Origin: Acetobacter cerevisiae
GTDB taxonomy: Bacteria; Pseudomonadota; Alphaproteobacteria; Acetobacterales; Acetobacteraceae
Reading direction: 5' to 3'
Assembly (NCBI RefSeq): GCF_001580535.1
Contig: NZ_LHZA01000151.1
Span: forward strand, 21,739 to 85,738
Length of the DNA: 64,000 nucleotides
Shown: positions 18,121 to 27,379 of the stretch, one piece after another
Position numbering within the stretch: the first letter of the stretch is position 1
Layout of the letters: each line of letters opens with the position of its first letter
Notes under the pieces: generated by a model
The model's database searches: none
Seen by the model: the letters and a program-made list of their open reading frames with translations, nothing else
What the model was told of the DNA's origin: nothing
Translations under genes and position numbers: made by a program

Positions 18121-18947
18121 CGCAGCCTGACGCTTCTGCCTGGAGAGACCTGCGTACCCGCCTGATGTCTGCCTGTGTGCTGGTTCTGGTGGCGGGGCTG
18201 TGCATTGGCATGGGCGGCCTGCTGTATGACATCCTCATTCTGGGTGTAATGGGCGGTATGGCGGCAGAAGCGGCTATTCTGTTTGGCTTGTCCCCCAAAT
18301 CATGGCGCGGCAGCATTTATGTGCTGTGGGCCATCGGGGCCGGTCTGGCGGCAGTTACGGGCCGCTGGGAAGCTTTTCCGATTTTCTGCCTGAGTTCTTT
18401 TGTCTTCGGCGCGCAGTTATGTGCCGTCATGTGCGTGATTGTGCTGGCAGGCACGGCCCTTGTCTGGCTGCGGCTGGAAAGCCTGTGGCCGGTGCTGTTT
18501 GTCGTCGCGGTTGTGGTGGCGAGTGACAGCACGGCCTACCTGACGGGCCGGCTGTTTGGCGGCCCCAAGCTGGCCCCGCGCATTTCTCCCGGCAAAACAT
18601 GGTCTGGCTCCTTGGGCGGCCTTGTGGGTGCTGTGCTGTGCGGCTGCCTGATAGCCGCTCTCTCCGGGCAGGGTGGTGTGGCAACCGCCGCGTTCTGGGG
18701 TGCTGTTCTGGGCATTGTGGCTCAGGCGGGTGATCTGGCGGAAAGCGCTATGAAGCGCGCGCTGGGCGTGAAGGATTCCGGCACCCTGCTGCCGGGGCAT
18801 GGCGGGCTGCTGGACCGGTTTGATGGTCTGGTTGTTGCGGCACCTGCGGCGGCTCTGGTGTCTTTGTGTGTGGCGGCTCCGGCACCGTTCTGGACGGCGG
18901 GCGCACACGCTGTTTTCGCGTTTCTGGCAGGAAAACTGCCGGGGTGA
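18117..18947 (+). CDS. cdsA: Phosphatidate cytidylyltransferase
   Basis: A 276-residue polytopic membrane enzyme converting phosphatidate and CTP to CDP-diacylglycerol, the phospholipid branch point. About seven hydrophobic segments are visible. The family signature is split as SDSTAYLTGRLFGG with ISPGKTWSGSLGG, then GDLAESAMKRALGVKDSG and LPGHGGLLDRFDG. The start overlaps uppS and dxr follows after about 65 bases. Confidence 0.95.
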   Translation: MTQPDASAWRDLRTRLMSACVLVLVAGLCIGMGGLLYDILILGVMGGMAAEAAILFGLSPKSWRGSIYVLWAIGAGLAAVTGRWEAFPIFCLSSFVFGAQLCAVMCVIVLAGTALVWLRLESLWPVLFVVAVVVASDSTAYLTGRLFGGPKLAPRISPGKTWSGSLGGLVGAVLCGCLIAALSGQGGVATAAFWGAVLGIVAQAGDLAESAMKRALGVKDSGTLLPGHGGLLDRFDGLVVAAPAAALVSLCVAAPAPFWTAGAHAVFAFLAGKLPG

Positions 18948-19011
18948 GTCTCAACATGCGGCACGGCCCTGTGGGGGCAGACCGCCTTCATCTGGTTTGA
19001 AAGAAAGCGCA

Positions 19012-20169
19012 ATGAGAACCGTTACCGTTCTGGGAAGCACAGGCAGCATTGGCTGTTCAACCGTGGATCTGCTGGAGCAGGCGCGTGACCAGTTCCGGGT
19101 ACGGGCGCTGGTGGGCGGCAGTAATGCGGCAAAGCTGGCAGAGCAGGCCAAAAGCCTGAAAGCCGAACTGGCCGTTGTGGCGGATGAAAAAGCGTTTGAA
19201 GAGCTGCGCACCCTGCTGGCTGGCAGCGGCACCGAAGTTGCCTGCGGGCGTGAGGCAGTGATTGCAGCGGCTGGCTTGCCGGCGGACTGGACCATGGCGG
19301 CCATTACAGGTGCTGCCGGACTGGAGCCGACGCTGGCGGCGGTCAAGAACGGCAAGTCCATTGCACTGGCAAACAAGGAAGCGCTGGTGTGTGCGGGCGA
19401 TGTCATGCTGCGCGCCGTGGCAGACGCCGGGGCCACGTTGCTGCCTGTGGATTCCGAACATAATGCGGTGGCGCAGGCCATGGCCGACAAGCAGGCCGAT
19501 CAGGTTGCCAAAATCATCCTGACGGCCTCCGGCGGCCCGTTCCGTAAATCCAGCATGGAGGAAATGGAAGCCGCAACGCCCGCACAGGCGTTGAAGCACC
19601 CGACCTGGAGCATGGGTGCCAAAATCAGCATTGATTCCGCGACCATGTTCAACAAGGGGCTGGAAATTATTGAGGCTGCCCGCATTTTCGATCTGCCGGA
19701 AGACCGCATTGATGTGCTGGTGCACCCGCAGTCCGTGGTGCACGGGCTGGTGCAGTACACGGATGGCAGCCTGATTGCGCAGATGGGTTCAGCCGACATG
19801 CGCATCCCCATCGCCCACACGCTGGCCTGGCCGAAGCGTATGAGCACGACCTCCAGCCATCTGGATCTGGCCGCGTTTGCAACACTGGAATTCAGTGCAC
19901 CGGACATGGTGCGGTTCCCGGCCCTGCGTCTGGCGCGCGAGGCTCTGCGGAGTGGCGGTGCTGCGCCGGCCATTCTGTCCGCGGCTAATGAAATTGCGGT
20001 TGAAGCCTTCCTGAAGGAACAGATTGGCTTTCTGGACATTGCCCGCGTGGTCGAGCAGACCATGACGGCTCTGGGTGCGCCCCCGGCAGACACGCTTGAA
20101 GCCGTGCTGCACTGGGATGCCGAAGCCCGCAAGGCGGCCCGTACCCATACTCTTGCCCTGGCCGCTTGA
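19012..20169 (+). CDS. dxr: 1-deoxy-D-xylulose-5-phosphate reductoisomerase
   Basis: A 385-residue enzyme of the MEP isoprenoid pathway, converting DXP to MEP with NADPH. The nucleotide-binding start is VTVLGSTGSIGCST. The substrate/metal region is ANKEALVCAG followed by LPVDSEHNAVAQ (Asp148, Glu150). SAASGGPF-type sequence is visible as LTASGGPFRKSSM. The frame is open upstream into cdsA, but the ATG at 19012 begins the canonical N-terminus. Its product feeds UppS, encoded two genes upstream. Confidence 0.96.
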   Translation: MRTVTVLGSTGSIGCSTVDLLEQARDQFRVRALVGGSNAAKLAEQAKSLKAELAVVADEKAFEELRTLLAGSGTEVACGREAVIAAAGLPADWTMAAITGAAGLEPTLAAVKNGKSIALANKEALVCAGDVMLRAVADAGATLLPVDSEHNAVAQAMADKQADQVAKIILTASGGPFRKSSMEEMEAATPAQALKHPTWSMGAKISIDSATMFNKGLEIIEAARIFDLPEDRIDVLVHPQSVVHGLVQYTDGSLIAQMGSADMRIPIAHTLAWPKRMSTTSSHLDLAAFATLEFSAPDMVRFPALRLAREALRSGGAAPAILSAANEIAVEAFLKEQIGFLDIARVVEQTMTALGAPPADTLEAVLHWDAEARKAARTHTLALAA

Positions 20170-20203
20170 GAAAACAGCTCTCTGAGCCGATATTCGGATT
20201 ATC

Positions 20204-21313
20204 ATGATACACGAATACCTCCGTACACTCATCTCCTTCGCCTTTGTGCTTGGCGTGCTCGTGAGCATTCACGAGCTGGGGCACTATCTGGCGGCGCGCT
20301 GGCGGGGGGTGCATGTGGAAGTGTTCTCTCTGGGCTTTGGCCCCGCTCTGTTCCGCTGGCATGACCGCAGCGGCACGGAATGGCGCATCTGCCCCATCCC
20401 GCTGGGCGGTTACGTCCGCCCGCATGGGTTTGAAGACCCGGAAGATGCCACACCGGAGCAGAAGGCCGCGTGGCTTCCGGGCCGCACCTTTCATGATAAA
20501 TCCGTCTGGTCCCGGGCGATCGTGATTGTCGCAGGGCCAGTGTTCAATTTCCTTCTGGCGATCCTGCTGTTCACCATCATTTTCGCCTCGGTTGGTCAGC
20601 CCATCGTACGGAACGAAATTGCGGCCGTGCAGCCGGGCGGCGCTGCGGCTGCTGCCGGGGTGCAGGCTGGTGATGTGATCCGCAGAATCGGCACCCATGA
20701 GGTGACGGGCGTGCAGGATGCTCAGGCTACCATTCTGAGTGAGGCCGGTGCCAAGACCACGCTGACCGTCGGGCGCGGCGGGCAGGATGTGGATCTGCCT
20801 GTCACCATCGGGACGGCCCCGGAGTCGTCCTCCTCCACACCGCACGGCCAGCTTGGTGTGATGTTTGCGACGGAAGCCGGCAAGCCGCTTTCCGTGCCCG
20901 GTGCTGTGGTGGCGGGGGTGAAGGCCACATGGACAACGTCCGTGCAAACGCTCGACGGCGTGTGGCAAATTCTGACCGGCCGCCATACAGCCAAGGATCT
21001 GGGCGGCCCGCTCAAGATCGCGCAGCTGTCGGGGCAGGTGGCTCAGTATGGTTTTGCCAGCCTGCTTTCGTTCATGGCTTTGCTTTCTGTCAATCTGGGG
21101 CTAATAAATTTGTTCCCGGTGCCGCTTCTTGATGGCGGACGCCTCGTTTTTTATGCCATAGAGGCTGTACGGGGGCGTCCGGTTTCAAAGCGGATTCAGG
21201 AAATCAGCTTTCAGGCCGGCTTCGCGCTTCTTGCAGGTCTGTTCTTGTTTTCGACATTTAATGACCTGTCGGGTTTCGGACTGTTTAAGTGGATTGCATC
21301 GCTCGTAAGCTGA
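20204..21313 (+). CDS. rseP: RIP metalloprotease RseP
   Basis: A 369-residue intramembrane site-2 protease. The zinc motif HELGH is at 23-27 in the first membrane helix and the second motif LLDGG at 308-312. A periplasmic PDZ domain lies between (PGGAAAAAGVQAGDVIRRIG). It has only one clear PDZ domain, as in many alphaproteobacteria, versus two in E. coli. Members clear signal-peptide remnants and anti-sigma factors. It sits between dxr and bamA in the usual order. Confidence 0.94.
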   Translation: MIHEYLRTLISFAFVLGVLVSIHELGHYLAARWRGVHVEVFSLGFGPALFRWHDRSGTEWRICPIPLGGYVRPHGFEDPEDATPEQKAAWLPGRTFHDKSVWSRAIVIVAGPVFNFLLAILLFTIIFASVGQPIVRNEIAAVQPGGAAAAAGVQAGDVIRRIGTHEVTGVQDAQATILSEAGAKTTLTVGRGGQDVDLPVTIGTAPESSSSTPHGQLGVMFATEAGKPLSVPGAVVAGVKATWTTSVQTLDGVWQILTGRHTAKDLGGPLKIAQLSGQVAQYGFASLLSFMALLSVNLGLINLFPVPLLDGGRLVFYAIEAVRGRPVSKRIQEISFQAGFALLAGLFLFSTFNDLSGFGLFKWIASLVS

Positions 21314-21370
21314 ATTACAGCAGGGTTGGAACGGAAGAACTTGCGTGACAAGGGTTATATCGGATACGTC

Positions 21371-21397
21371 CCCCTGCGGGCGACAGAACAACAGGGG
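21371..21397 (+). repeat. Hairpin in the bamA leader
   Basis: CCCCTG (21371-21376) and CAGGGG (21392-21397) are inverted copies about 45 bases before the bamA start. There is no U-run. It might influence the use of the TTG start; this is inferred from position only. Confidence 0.35.
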
Positions 21398-21442
21398 AAG
21401 GTCTCCTGAGATGGGAACGCCCCCGATGGAGGATGGCAAATC

Positions 21443-23875
21443 TTGACGGGTAAGCGTTCAGCCCTCTTTGTTTCTGTCTGCGTGCTGCCTTTCTTCCTGG
21501 TGGAAGGAAAGGGCGCGCGGGCGGCGGCGACGGATCATGGTGCACAGTCACCAGCCTCCGTATCTCCTGCCCGGCAGGCCAGACTCTCGGCATCCACATC
21601 CACTCTGGCCGGTCATTCCGGTGGGGTGATTGAAGATATTACGGTCTCCGGGAATACCCGTATCGAGACCAATACCGTGCTGTCCTACATGGTGGTGCGT
21701 CCGGGAGATTCGTTCAGTCAGGACGATCTGGACCGCTCTTTGAAGACGCTCTACGCCACAGGGCTGTTCAAGGATGTGACCATGCGGCGCGAGGGGGGTA
21801 TCCTCCACGTGCGTCTGGTCGAAAACCCGATCGTCAACCGCATTGTGTTTGAAGGCAATCATGCCGCGAAGGACGAAGACCTGCGCAAGGTCATCGCTCT
21901 GCGTCCGCGTGCGGTGTTCTCGGCAGAAACCACAGCGGATGACCGGCAGAAGATTCTGGACGTTTACGCCCAGAAAGCCCGTTACGCTGCTGTTGTGACG
22001 CCACAGATTGTTCGTCTGGCGCATAACCGCGTGGACGTTGTCTTCCAGATTAATGAAGGCCCGCAGACGCTGATCCGCAAGATCAGCTTTGTCGGCAATA
22101 AAGCGTATTCCGAAGCGCGTCTGGCGAGCGTGGTCTCCTCCAAGGAAACTGCCTGGTATCGGTTCTTCTCATCGTCCGATGAGTACAACCCCGACCGCCT
22201 GAAGTATGATGCCGAACTGCTGCGCCGTTTCTATCTGGCCAACGGCTATGTGGATTTCGAGATCAAGAACGCCACGGGCGAACTCTCTCCGGACCGCAAA
22301 TCCTTCTACGTGACCTTCACGATGAACGAAGGCATTCGCTACCGTCTGGGCAAGGTGGATATCCGTTCCAGCCTGCGGCACGTCCCGGCGAAGTCCCTGC
22401 GTAAGTATGTGGAGCTGTTTGCCCGCCAGTGGTACGACGGCAAGGCCGTGCAGGATAATGCCACGGACATGGAGGAAATCCTTCAGGCTCAGGGCCATCC
22501 GTTTGCTATGGTGCGTCCGGAAATTGCGCGTAACCCGGAAAAGCACACCGTCAATCTGCTGTTTGATGTGAGCGAAGGCCCGCGCCGGTATATTGAGCGG
22601 ATTGACGTGAACGGGAATACCGTCACGCAGGATAACGTTATCCGTCGCCAGCTGCCGTTTGCAGAAGGGGATCCGTACACCCCGAGCTACAAGAAATACG
22701 CCAAGCAGAGTCTGGAAGATCTCGGATTCTTCAAAAGCGTCTCGCTGGATGAAAATCAGGGGTCCACGCAGGACCGCACGAACGTTTCCGTCAATGTGAC
22801 GGAAAAGCCGACGGGTGAATTCTCGCTCGGTGGTGGTTACTCGACCGACGTTGGTGTGCTGGGTAACATTGGCCTCAAACAGCATAACCTGCTGGGCACG
22901 GGTGTGGATGCCGGTCTGTCTGGCACCATGTCCATGTGGCAGAAACAGGCTGACTTCTCAGTGACTGATCCGGCCTTCCTGAGCCGGAACATGGTGGCGG
23001 GGATCGATCTGTACGGGATTGAGAACAAATACCAGACCTATCAGAACTATTCTGAAAGCCGGTATGGTCTGACCCTGCGTATGGGGTATGCCTATAACCG
23101 CTATCTGTCTCAGTCCTGGAGTTATACGCTGATGCGCCGTAACGTCGGGAACACGTGGGATGAGTCCTCGTGGTATGTTCTCGACAACAAAGGCGCGACG
23201 ACGCTGTCCCAGCTGAGCACCAACCTGGTTTATGACACGCGAGACAACCACATGGCGCCGCATAGCGGTTACATGGTTTCCGTCGGTGGTGATTTTGCCG
23301 GTCTGGGCGGGGATACCCGGTATCTGCGTGGTAAGGTGAATGGCGCGTACTATATTCCGCTGGATGACCTGACCAATAGCCATGAGTGGACGGTCGCCCT
23401 CCGGGCTGGCATGGGGTACATGACAGACTGGGGCAATGGTAAGAGCAGTATCATTGATAACTTCTATCTGGGCGGTAACAACCTGCGAGGCTTCCTGGAC
23501 GGTGGCGCCGGGCCGCGGAGTATTGGTTACTACGGCCACTCCTCGGAAGATCTGCTTGGTGGCCGCTTCATGTATACTGCGTCCGCCCAGTTGAACTTCC
23601 CGATCCCGTTCCTGTCTGACATGGGTGTAAAAGGACGTGCCTTTGTTGACTCCGGGAGTGTTGCCGGTTTGCGTGTGCGGCGGAATATTATCAATCCTTA
23701 TACCGACAAGCCTGATGTCAGCGGTAACACACTCCGGCCGCGTGTAAGTGCGGGTGCGGGCTTCTCCTGGAAGAGCCCGTTTGGCTTGCTGAATATCGAT
23801 CTGGGTGTGCCTGTCATGCGCAGTCACAATGACCGGACACAGCTCCTTCGCTTTGGCTTCGGCCAGCAATTCTGA
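21443..23875 (+). CDS. bamA: Outer membrane protein assembly factor BamA
   Basis: An 810-residue Omp85 protein, the core of the BAM complex that folds outer-membrane beta-barrels. A signal peptide is followed by five POTRA repeats (from IEDITVSGNTRIETNTV, about 55-430) and a C-terminal barrel (about 450-810) ending in Phe (LRFGFGQQF), the expected C-terminal signature. The start is TTG at 21443 with GGAGGA about 9 bases upstream; the in-frame region further upstream meets a TGA without any ATG, so no other start fits. The next gene encodes its periplasmic chaperone partner. Confidence 0.95.
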   Translation: MTGKRSALFVSVCVLPFFLVEGKGARAAATDHGAQSPASVSPARQARLSASTSTLAGHSGGVIEDITVSGNTRIETNTVLSYMVVRPGDSFSQDDLDRSLKTLYATGLFKDVTMRREGGILHVRLVENPIVNRIVFEGNHAAKDEDLRKVIALRPRAVFSAETTADDRQKILDVYAQKARYAAVVTPQIVRLAHNRVDVVFQINEGPQTLIRKISFVGNKAYSEARLASVVSSKETAWYRFFSSSDEYNPDRLKYDAELLRRFYLANGYVDFEIKNATGELSPDRKSFYVTFTMNEGIRYRLGKVDIRSSLRHVPAKSLRKYVELFARQWYDGKAVQDNATDMEEILQAQGHPFAMVRPEIARNPEKHTVNLLFDVSEGPRRYIERIDVNGNTVTQDNVIRRQLPFAEGDPYTPSYKKYAKQSLEDLGFFKSVSLDENQGSTQDRTNVSVNVTEKPTGEFSLGGGYSTDVGVLGNIGLKQHNLLGTGVDAGLSGTMSMWQKQADFSVTDPAFLSRNMVAGIDLYGIENKYQTYQNYSESRYGLTLRMGYAYNRYLSQSWSYTLMRRNVGNTWDESSWYVLDNKGATTLSQLSTNLVYDTRDNHMAPHSGYMVSVGGDFAGLGGDTRYLRGKVNGAYYIPLDDLTNSHEWTVALRAGMGYMTDWGNGKSSIIDNFYLGGNNLRGFLDGGAGPRSIGYYGHSSEDLLGGRFMYTASAQLNFPIPFLSDMGVKGRAFVDSGSVAGLRVRRNIINPYTDKPDVSGNTLRPRVSAGAGFSWKSPFGLLNIDLGVPVMRSHNDRTQLLRFGFGQQF

Positions 23876-23882
23876 GGTAATG

Positions 23883-24776
23883 ATGCCCAAGTTTAACAGA
23901 ACAGCCGCTCTTTCTGCGGCTCTCCTGTCAATTTCCGTTGCGCTGGCACCGTCTGCCATGGCTCAGAACGCTGGGGGCGGTGGCTGGTTTGTGCCTAAGG
24001 CCGCCCAGCAGCCTGCGCCTCCGGCTGCTCACACCCAGCGCCGGGCACCGTCCCCGGTTCCGCTGCCTGCCGCCCCGGCTGACAGCAGCGAAGCAGACCA
24101 GCAGCAGACCCCGCCGGTTCTGCCGCTGCCGCCCATTCCCTCCATGCAGGATCTGCCCAAGAGCGTTGCTCCGCCGGCAACCGTTATTGGTGTGATCAGT
24201 GTCTCCGGTGTCATGCGTCAGTCCAGTGCAGCCATGCAGGTGGAACGCACGCTGGGTGGCCGTCGTGATGCGCTGGCACAGGACCTGCAGAAAGAGCAGG
24301 CTGGCTGGCGGGATGAGCAGCAGAACCTGCAGGCTCAGGCCAAGTCCATGACGTCTGACCAGATTCAGAACCGTGAACGCAGCCTGCAGAACCGCGTGAT
24401 GAAGGCGCAGCGCGATTTCCGTAATCGCAACCGCATCATTCAGGAAGCCGCTCAGGTTTCTCTGGGCCAGATCGAGCGTGAGCTGGTTCAGGTGATCCAG
24501 AAAGTTGCCGCCTCCCACGGGATGAACCTCGTGCTGCATAGCGAGCAGGTTGCTCTGCATGTGGACGGGCAGGATATTACCAACGAAGTGGCCAAGCAGC
24601 TGAACGGCGTGCTGCCGTCCGTGTTTATTCCGGACGCCAATGTGGATCCGGAAGTGCTGGCAAAATCTGGCAAGATGCCGACCACGGCAGATGCGGATCA
24701 GGAAGCGCCTGCTACGGGCCCGGCCCCGGCAGCAGCTCCTGCGGCTCCGGCCGCCGCTCCGGCAGCGCATAAGTAA
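23883..24776 (+). CDS. OmpH/Skp-like periplasmic chaperone with Pro/Ala-rich extensions
   Basis: 297 residues. Residues 1-28 are a signal peptide ending SAMAQ. Residues 30-95 are Pro/Ala-rich and probably disordered. From TVIGVISVSGVMRQS the OmpH domain begins, with a long coiled coil (about 125-195, rich in Gln/Glu/Arg) and the end of the Skp fold (ASHGMNLVLHSEQVALHV). The last 30 residues are an Ala/Pro tail. Typical Skp is about 160 residues, so the extensions are notable. GAGG from the bamA stop region serves as ribosome binding site; ATG codons at 23880 and 23883 are adjacent and the second has better spacing. Confidence 0.88.
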   Translation: MPKFNRTAALSAALLSISVALAPSAMAQNAGGGGWFVPKAAQQPAPPAAHTQRRAPSPVPLPAAPADSSEADQQQTPPVLPLPPIPSMQDLPKSVAPPATVIGVISVSGVMRQSSAAMQVERTLGGRRDALAQDLQKEQAGWRDEQQNLQAQAKSMTSDQIQNRERSLQNRVMKAQRDFRNRNRIIQEAAQVSLGQIERELVQVIQKVAASHGMNLVLHSEQVALHVDGQDITNEVAKQLNGVLPSVFIPDANVDPEVLAKSGKMPTTADADQEAPATGPAPAAAPAAPAAAPAAHK

Positions 24777-24778
24777 GG

Positions 24779-25864
24779 ATGACCAGCACCACAGCGTCTT
24801 CCGGGCCTGCTGACCCCCGGTTTTTTACGCGGTCTGGTCCGTTTGACGGGCAGGCTCTGGCTGAAGCAGCCGGAGCCACGCTGGTCCCGCCGCGGGAAGG
24901 CTCTCTTCCCGCTGAGGGTTATGCCGGCATCGCCCCCCTGCAGGTTGCTGGCGCTCAGCATGTCAGCTTTCTGGATAACCGCCGCTACGCCCATCTGCTG
25001 GAAGGCACAAAAGCCGGTCTGGTGATTGTGGCTCCGGCTTTTGCAGACAAGGTTCCGGCGCACTCAGCTGCACTGGTTTCCTCCACGCCGTATCTGGCAT
25101 GGTCGCGTGTTGCGCGGTTGTTTCACCCCAAGGCACCGGCACAGCCGGGTATTCACCCTCTGGCGGTAGTTGATGCCAGCGCGGTCGTGGATCCCTCTGC
25201 TGAAATTGGCCCGTTTGTGGTGGTGGGTGCACGGGCGGAAATTGGCCCGCGCTGCATCATCAATTCTCATGCTGTAGTGGGTGAGGGCGTGGTGCTGGCG
25301 GCAGATTGTCGCATTGGCTGCCATGTCACCCTTTCTCACGCCACACTGGGGGAACGGGTGATTATTCTGCCGGGTGCGCGCATCGGGCAGGATGGCTTCG
25401 GCTTTGCCGTGGGGCCGAACGGGTTTGAGACGGTGCCGCAACTCGGGCAGGTGGTGCTTGAGCATGATGTTGAGATTGGCGCAAACACCACAATTGATCG
25501 CGGTTCTGTGAATGATACCGTGATTGGTGCAGGCTCCCGGCTCGACAATCTGGTTCAGATCGGCCACAACGCCCGGCTTGGACGGTGTTGTATCGTGGTG
25601 TCTCAGGCCGGTATTTCGGGCTCCACTGTGCTGGAAGACTATGTGACCGTCGCAGCGCAGGCAGGCCTTATTGGGCATATCCGCATTGGGGCCAAGGCGC
25701 GTATTGGAGCGCAATGCGGCGTGATGTCTGATGTTGAGGGCGGCGCTGATGTGATTGGCAGTCCTGCCATGCCGTTCCGGGAGTTTTTCCGGAATGTGGC
25801 GGTGTTGCGCAAGCTGTCCAAAAAAGCGTCTGGACCGGCAGAAGGCGGTTCGGGCAAGGGTTGA
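24779..25864 (+). CDS. lpxD: UDP-3-O-acylglucosamine N-acyltransferase
   Basis: A 361-residue left-handed beta-helix acyltransferase, third step of lipid A synthesis, adding the N-linked 3-hydroxyacyl chain. The uridine-binding N-terminal domain is followed by many hexapeptide repeats (from IHPLAVVDASAVVDPSAEIG), the segment GQDGFGFAVGPNGF and the catalytic-His region NLVQIGHNARLG. It starts two bases after the ompH stop. A C-terminal helix closes the protein. Confidence 0.95.
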   Translation: MTSTTASSGPADPRFFTRSGPFDGQALAEAAGATLVPPREGSLPAEGYAGIAPLQVAGAQHVSFLDNRRYAHLLEGTKAGLVIVAPAFADKVPAHSAALVSSTPYLAWSRVARLFHPKAPAQPGIHPLAVVDASAVVDPSAEIGPFVVVGARAEIGPRCIINSHAVVGEGVVLAADCRIGCHVTLSHATLGERVIILPGARIGQDGFGFAVGPNGFETVPQLGQVVLEHDVEIGANTTIDRGSVNDTVIGAGSRLDNLVQIGHNARLGRCCIVVSQAGISGSTVLEDYVTVAAQAGLIGHIRIGAKARIGAQCGVMSDVEGGADVIGSPAMPFREFFRNVAVLRKLSKKASGPAEGGSGKG

Positions 25865-25909
25865 ACAGATACCGGGCGCTGTCCGGCTGAAAAAGGTGGT
25901 CTAGGGGAC

Positions 25910-26386
25910 GTGGAGACGAAACAAGAATCGCAGCAGGACGTTCAGACAATCGATGCGATTGACGTCACGCGCATTATGCAAGCGATTCCGCACAGATATC
26001 CTTTCCTGCTCATCGACCGGATGGTGGATATCAGGCTCGGGGAAGAAGCAACCGGTATCAAGAATGTCTCGGTTAACGAGCCGTTCTTTCCGGGGCATTT
26101 CCCTGTGCGCCCTGTCATGCCCGGTGTGCTGATTGTTGAAGCCATGGCGCAGACAGCGGCCACGCTGGTGGTGCTGACGCTGGGTAAGGCTTTTGAGGGC
26201 AAGGTTGTCTATTTCATGACAATCGAGAATGCCAAGTTCCGCAAGCCTGTGGAGCCGGGTGACCAGCTGCGCATCCATGTTGTGAAGGAACGCCACCGCG
26301 CCAATGTGTGGAAGTTCCGTGGTGTGGCCAAAGTGGATGGTGTCTCTGTGGCGGAAGCAACGTTCAGCGCCATGATCATGGGTTGA
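25910..26386 (+). CDS. fabZ: (3R)-hydroxyacyl-ACP dehydratase FabZ
   Basis: A 158-residue hot-dog-fold dehydratase of fatty acid elongation. The catalytic pair lies in [13 protein letters not shown] (His) and [22 protein letters not shown] (Glu). It starts with GTG at 25910; AAGGTGG lies about 10 bases upstream. It sits between lpxD and lpxA, where it balances use of 3-hydroxyacyl-ACP between lipid A and phospholipids. Confidence 0.96.
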   Translation: METKQESQQDVQTIDAIDVTRIMQAIPHRYPFLLIDRMVDIRLGEEATGIKNVSVNEPFFPGHFPVRPVMPGVLIVEAMAQTAATLVVLTLGKAFEGKVVYFMTIENAKFRKPVEPGDQLRIHVVKERHRANVWKFRGVAKVDGVSVAEATFSAMIMG

Positions 26387-26427
26387 GCCCCCCGTTATTT
26401 TTGAGATAATTGTTGCTAAATATCCTG

Positions 26428-26462
26428 ACCTGCCCGGAAAACGCCCGTTTTTTGGGGCAGGT
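26428..26462 (+). repeat. Two-part hairpin between fabZ and lpxA
   Basis: ACCTGCCC (26428-26435) pairs with GGGCAGGT (26455-26462), and inside it AAAACG (26438-26443) pairs with CGTTTT (26446-26451). There is no U-run after the structure. It lies in the 135-base fabZ-lpxA gap, 60 bases before the lpxA start, and may be an RNA processing or attenuation site. Confidence 0.5.
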
Positions 26463-26521
26463 GTTCCCGCAAGCTTATTGTGGCGTACGGGAAGCAGACA
26501 GGTGAAAGAGGAGTAGAACTG

Positions 26522-27379
26522 GTGCATGCAGTAGGAGAAAACGGGGGGGCGCGTGTTCACCCAACCGCCATTGTTGCATCAGAGGCTCAGCTTGGGCGTG
26601 GCGTGGTTATCGGTCCGTGGTGTTCCGTTGGCCCGAATGTGGTGATTGAAGACAACGTGGAGCTGATTTCCCACGTTGTGGTGGATGGTCATACGCGCCT
26701 TGGCGCGGGATCTCGCTATTTCCCATTCAGCACCGTCGGCATGGCACCACAGGATCTTAAATATAAAGGTGAGCCGACCCGCTGTGAGGTCGGTGCCCGT
26801 ACGGTGGTGCGTGAGCACGTCACCATCCATCGTGGCACCGCCGTAGGGAGCGGGCTGACGCACATTGGTGACGATGTGCTGATTATGGCCAATGCCCATG
26901 TTGCGCATGACTGCACGCTGGGTGACCGGGTGATTATCGTCAACAACGTGGTCATGGGCGGCCATGTGACGATTGAGGATGATGCGCGGGTCATGGGTTC
27001 GGCCGCTATTCATCAGTTCGTGCGGATTGGTCACGCGGCGCTGGTTGGCGGCGTGGCTGGGGTGGAAGCCGATGTCATTCCGTACGGCAGCGTGCTGGGG
27101 AACCGTGCGCGGCTTGTCGGCCTGCACTGGATCTGGCTGCGCCGGAATGGTGTGCAGTCGGCTGAAATCCACCGGATGCGCAAGGCGTTCTTCACGCTGT
27201 ATCCCAAAGGGGCATCCGAGGATGGTCCGTTTGCGGCGCGTCTTGAAGTCATGCGGCGCGAGTTTGGGGATGAACCCCGCGTGCGCGAAATTCTTGAGTT
27301 TATTGATGCTCCCAGCCGGCGCGGCCTTGTCCGCGTAGCACGTGGAGATTTCAGCACGGCGGAAACCGAGGGCGCGTGA
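26522..27379 (+). CDS. lpxA: UDP-N-acetylglucosamine O-acyltransferase
   Basis: A 285-residue left-handed beta-helix enzyme catalysing the first committed step of lipid A synthesis. It shows continuous hexapeptide repeats, the KYKGEP motif, and the catalytic-His region HIGDDVLIMANAHVAHDC. The C-terminal helical domain starts at LVGLHWIWLRRNG. GTG at 26522 follows AGAGGAG and gives normal length; a GTG at 26480 in the same frame lacks a binding site. Its stop overlaps lpxI (GTGA). Confidence 0.94.
   Translation: MHAVGENGGARVHPTAIVASEAQLGRGVVIGPWCSVGPNVVIEDNVELISHVVVDGHTRLGAGSRYFPFSTVGMAPQDLKYKGEPTRCEVGARTVVREHVTIHRGTAVGSGLTHIGDDVLIMANAHVAHDCTLGDRVIIVNNVVMGGHVTIEDDARVMGSAAIHQFVRIGHAALVGGVAGVEADVIPYGSVLGNRARLVGLHWIWLRRNGVQSAEIHRMRKAFFTLYPKGASEDGPFAARLEVMRREFGDEPRVREILEFIDAPSRRGLVRVARGDFSTAETEGA

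Noticed and set aside
21325..21345. GGAACGGAAGAAC as a SOS box or sigmaE-type element before bamA
   Set aside because: The GAAC repeats are 4 bases apart, not 7, and no matching -10 element follows at the right distance.
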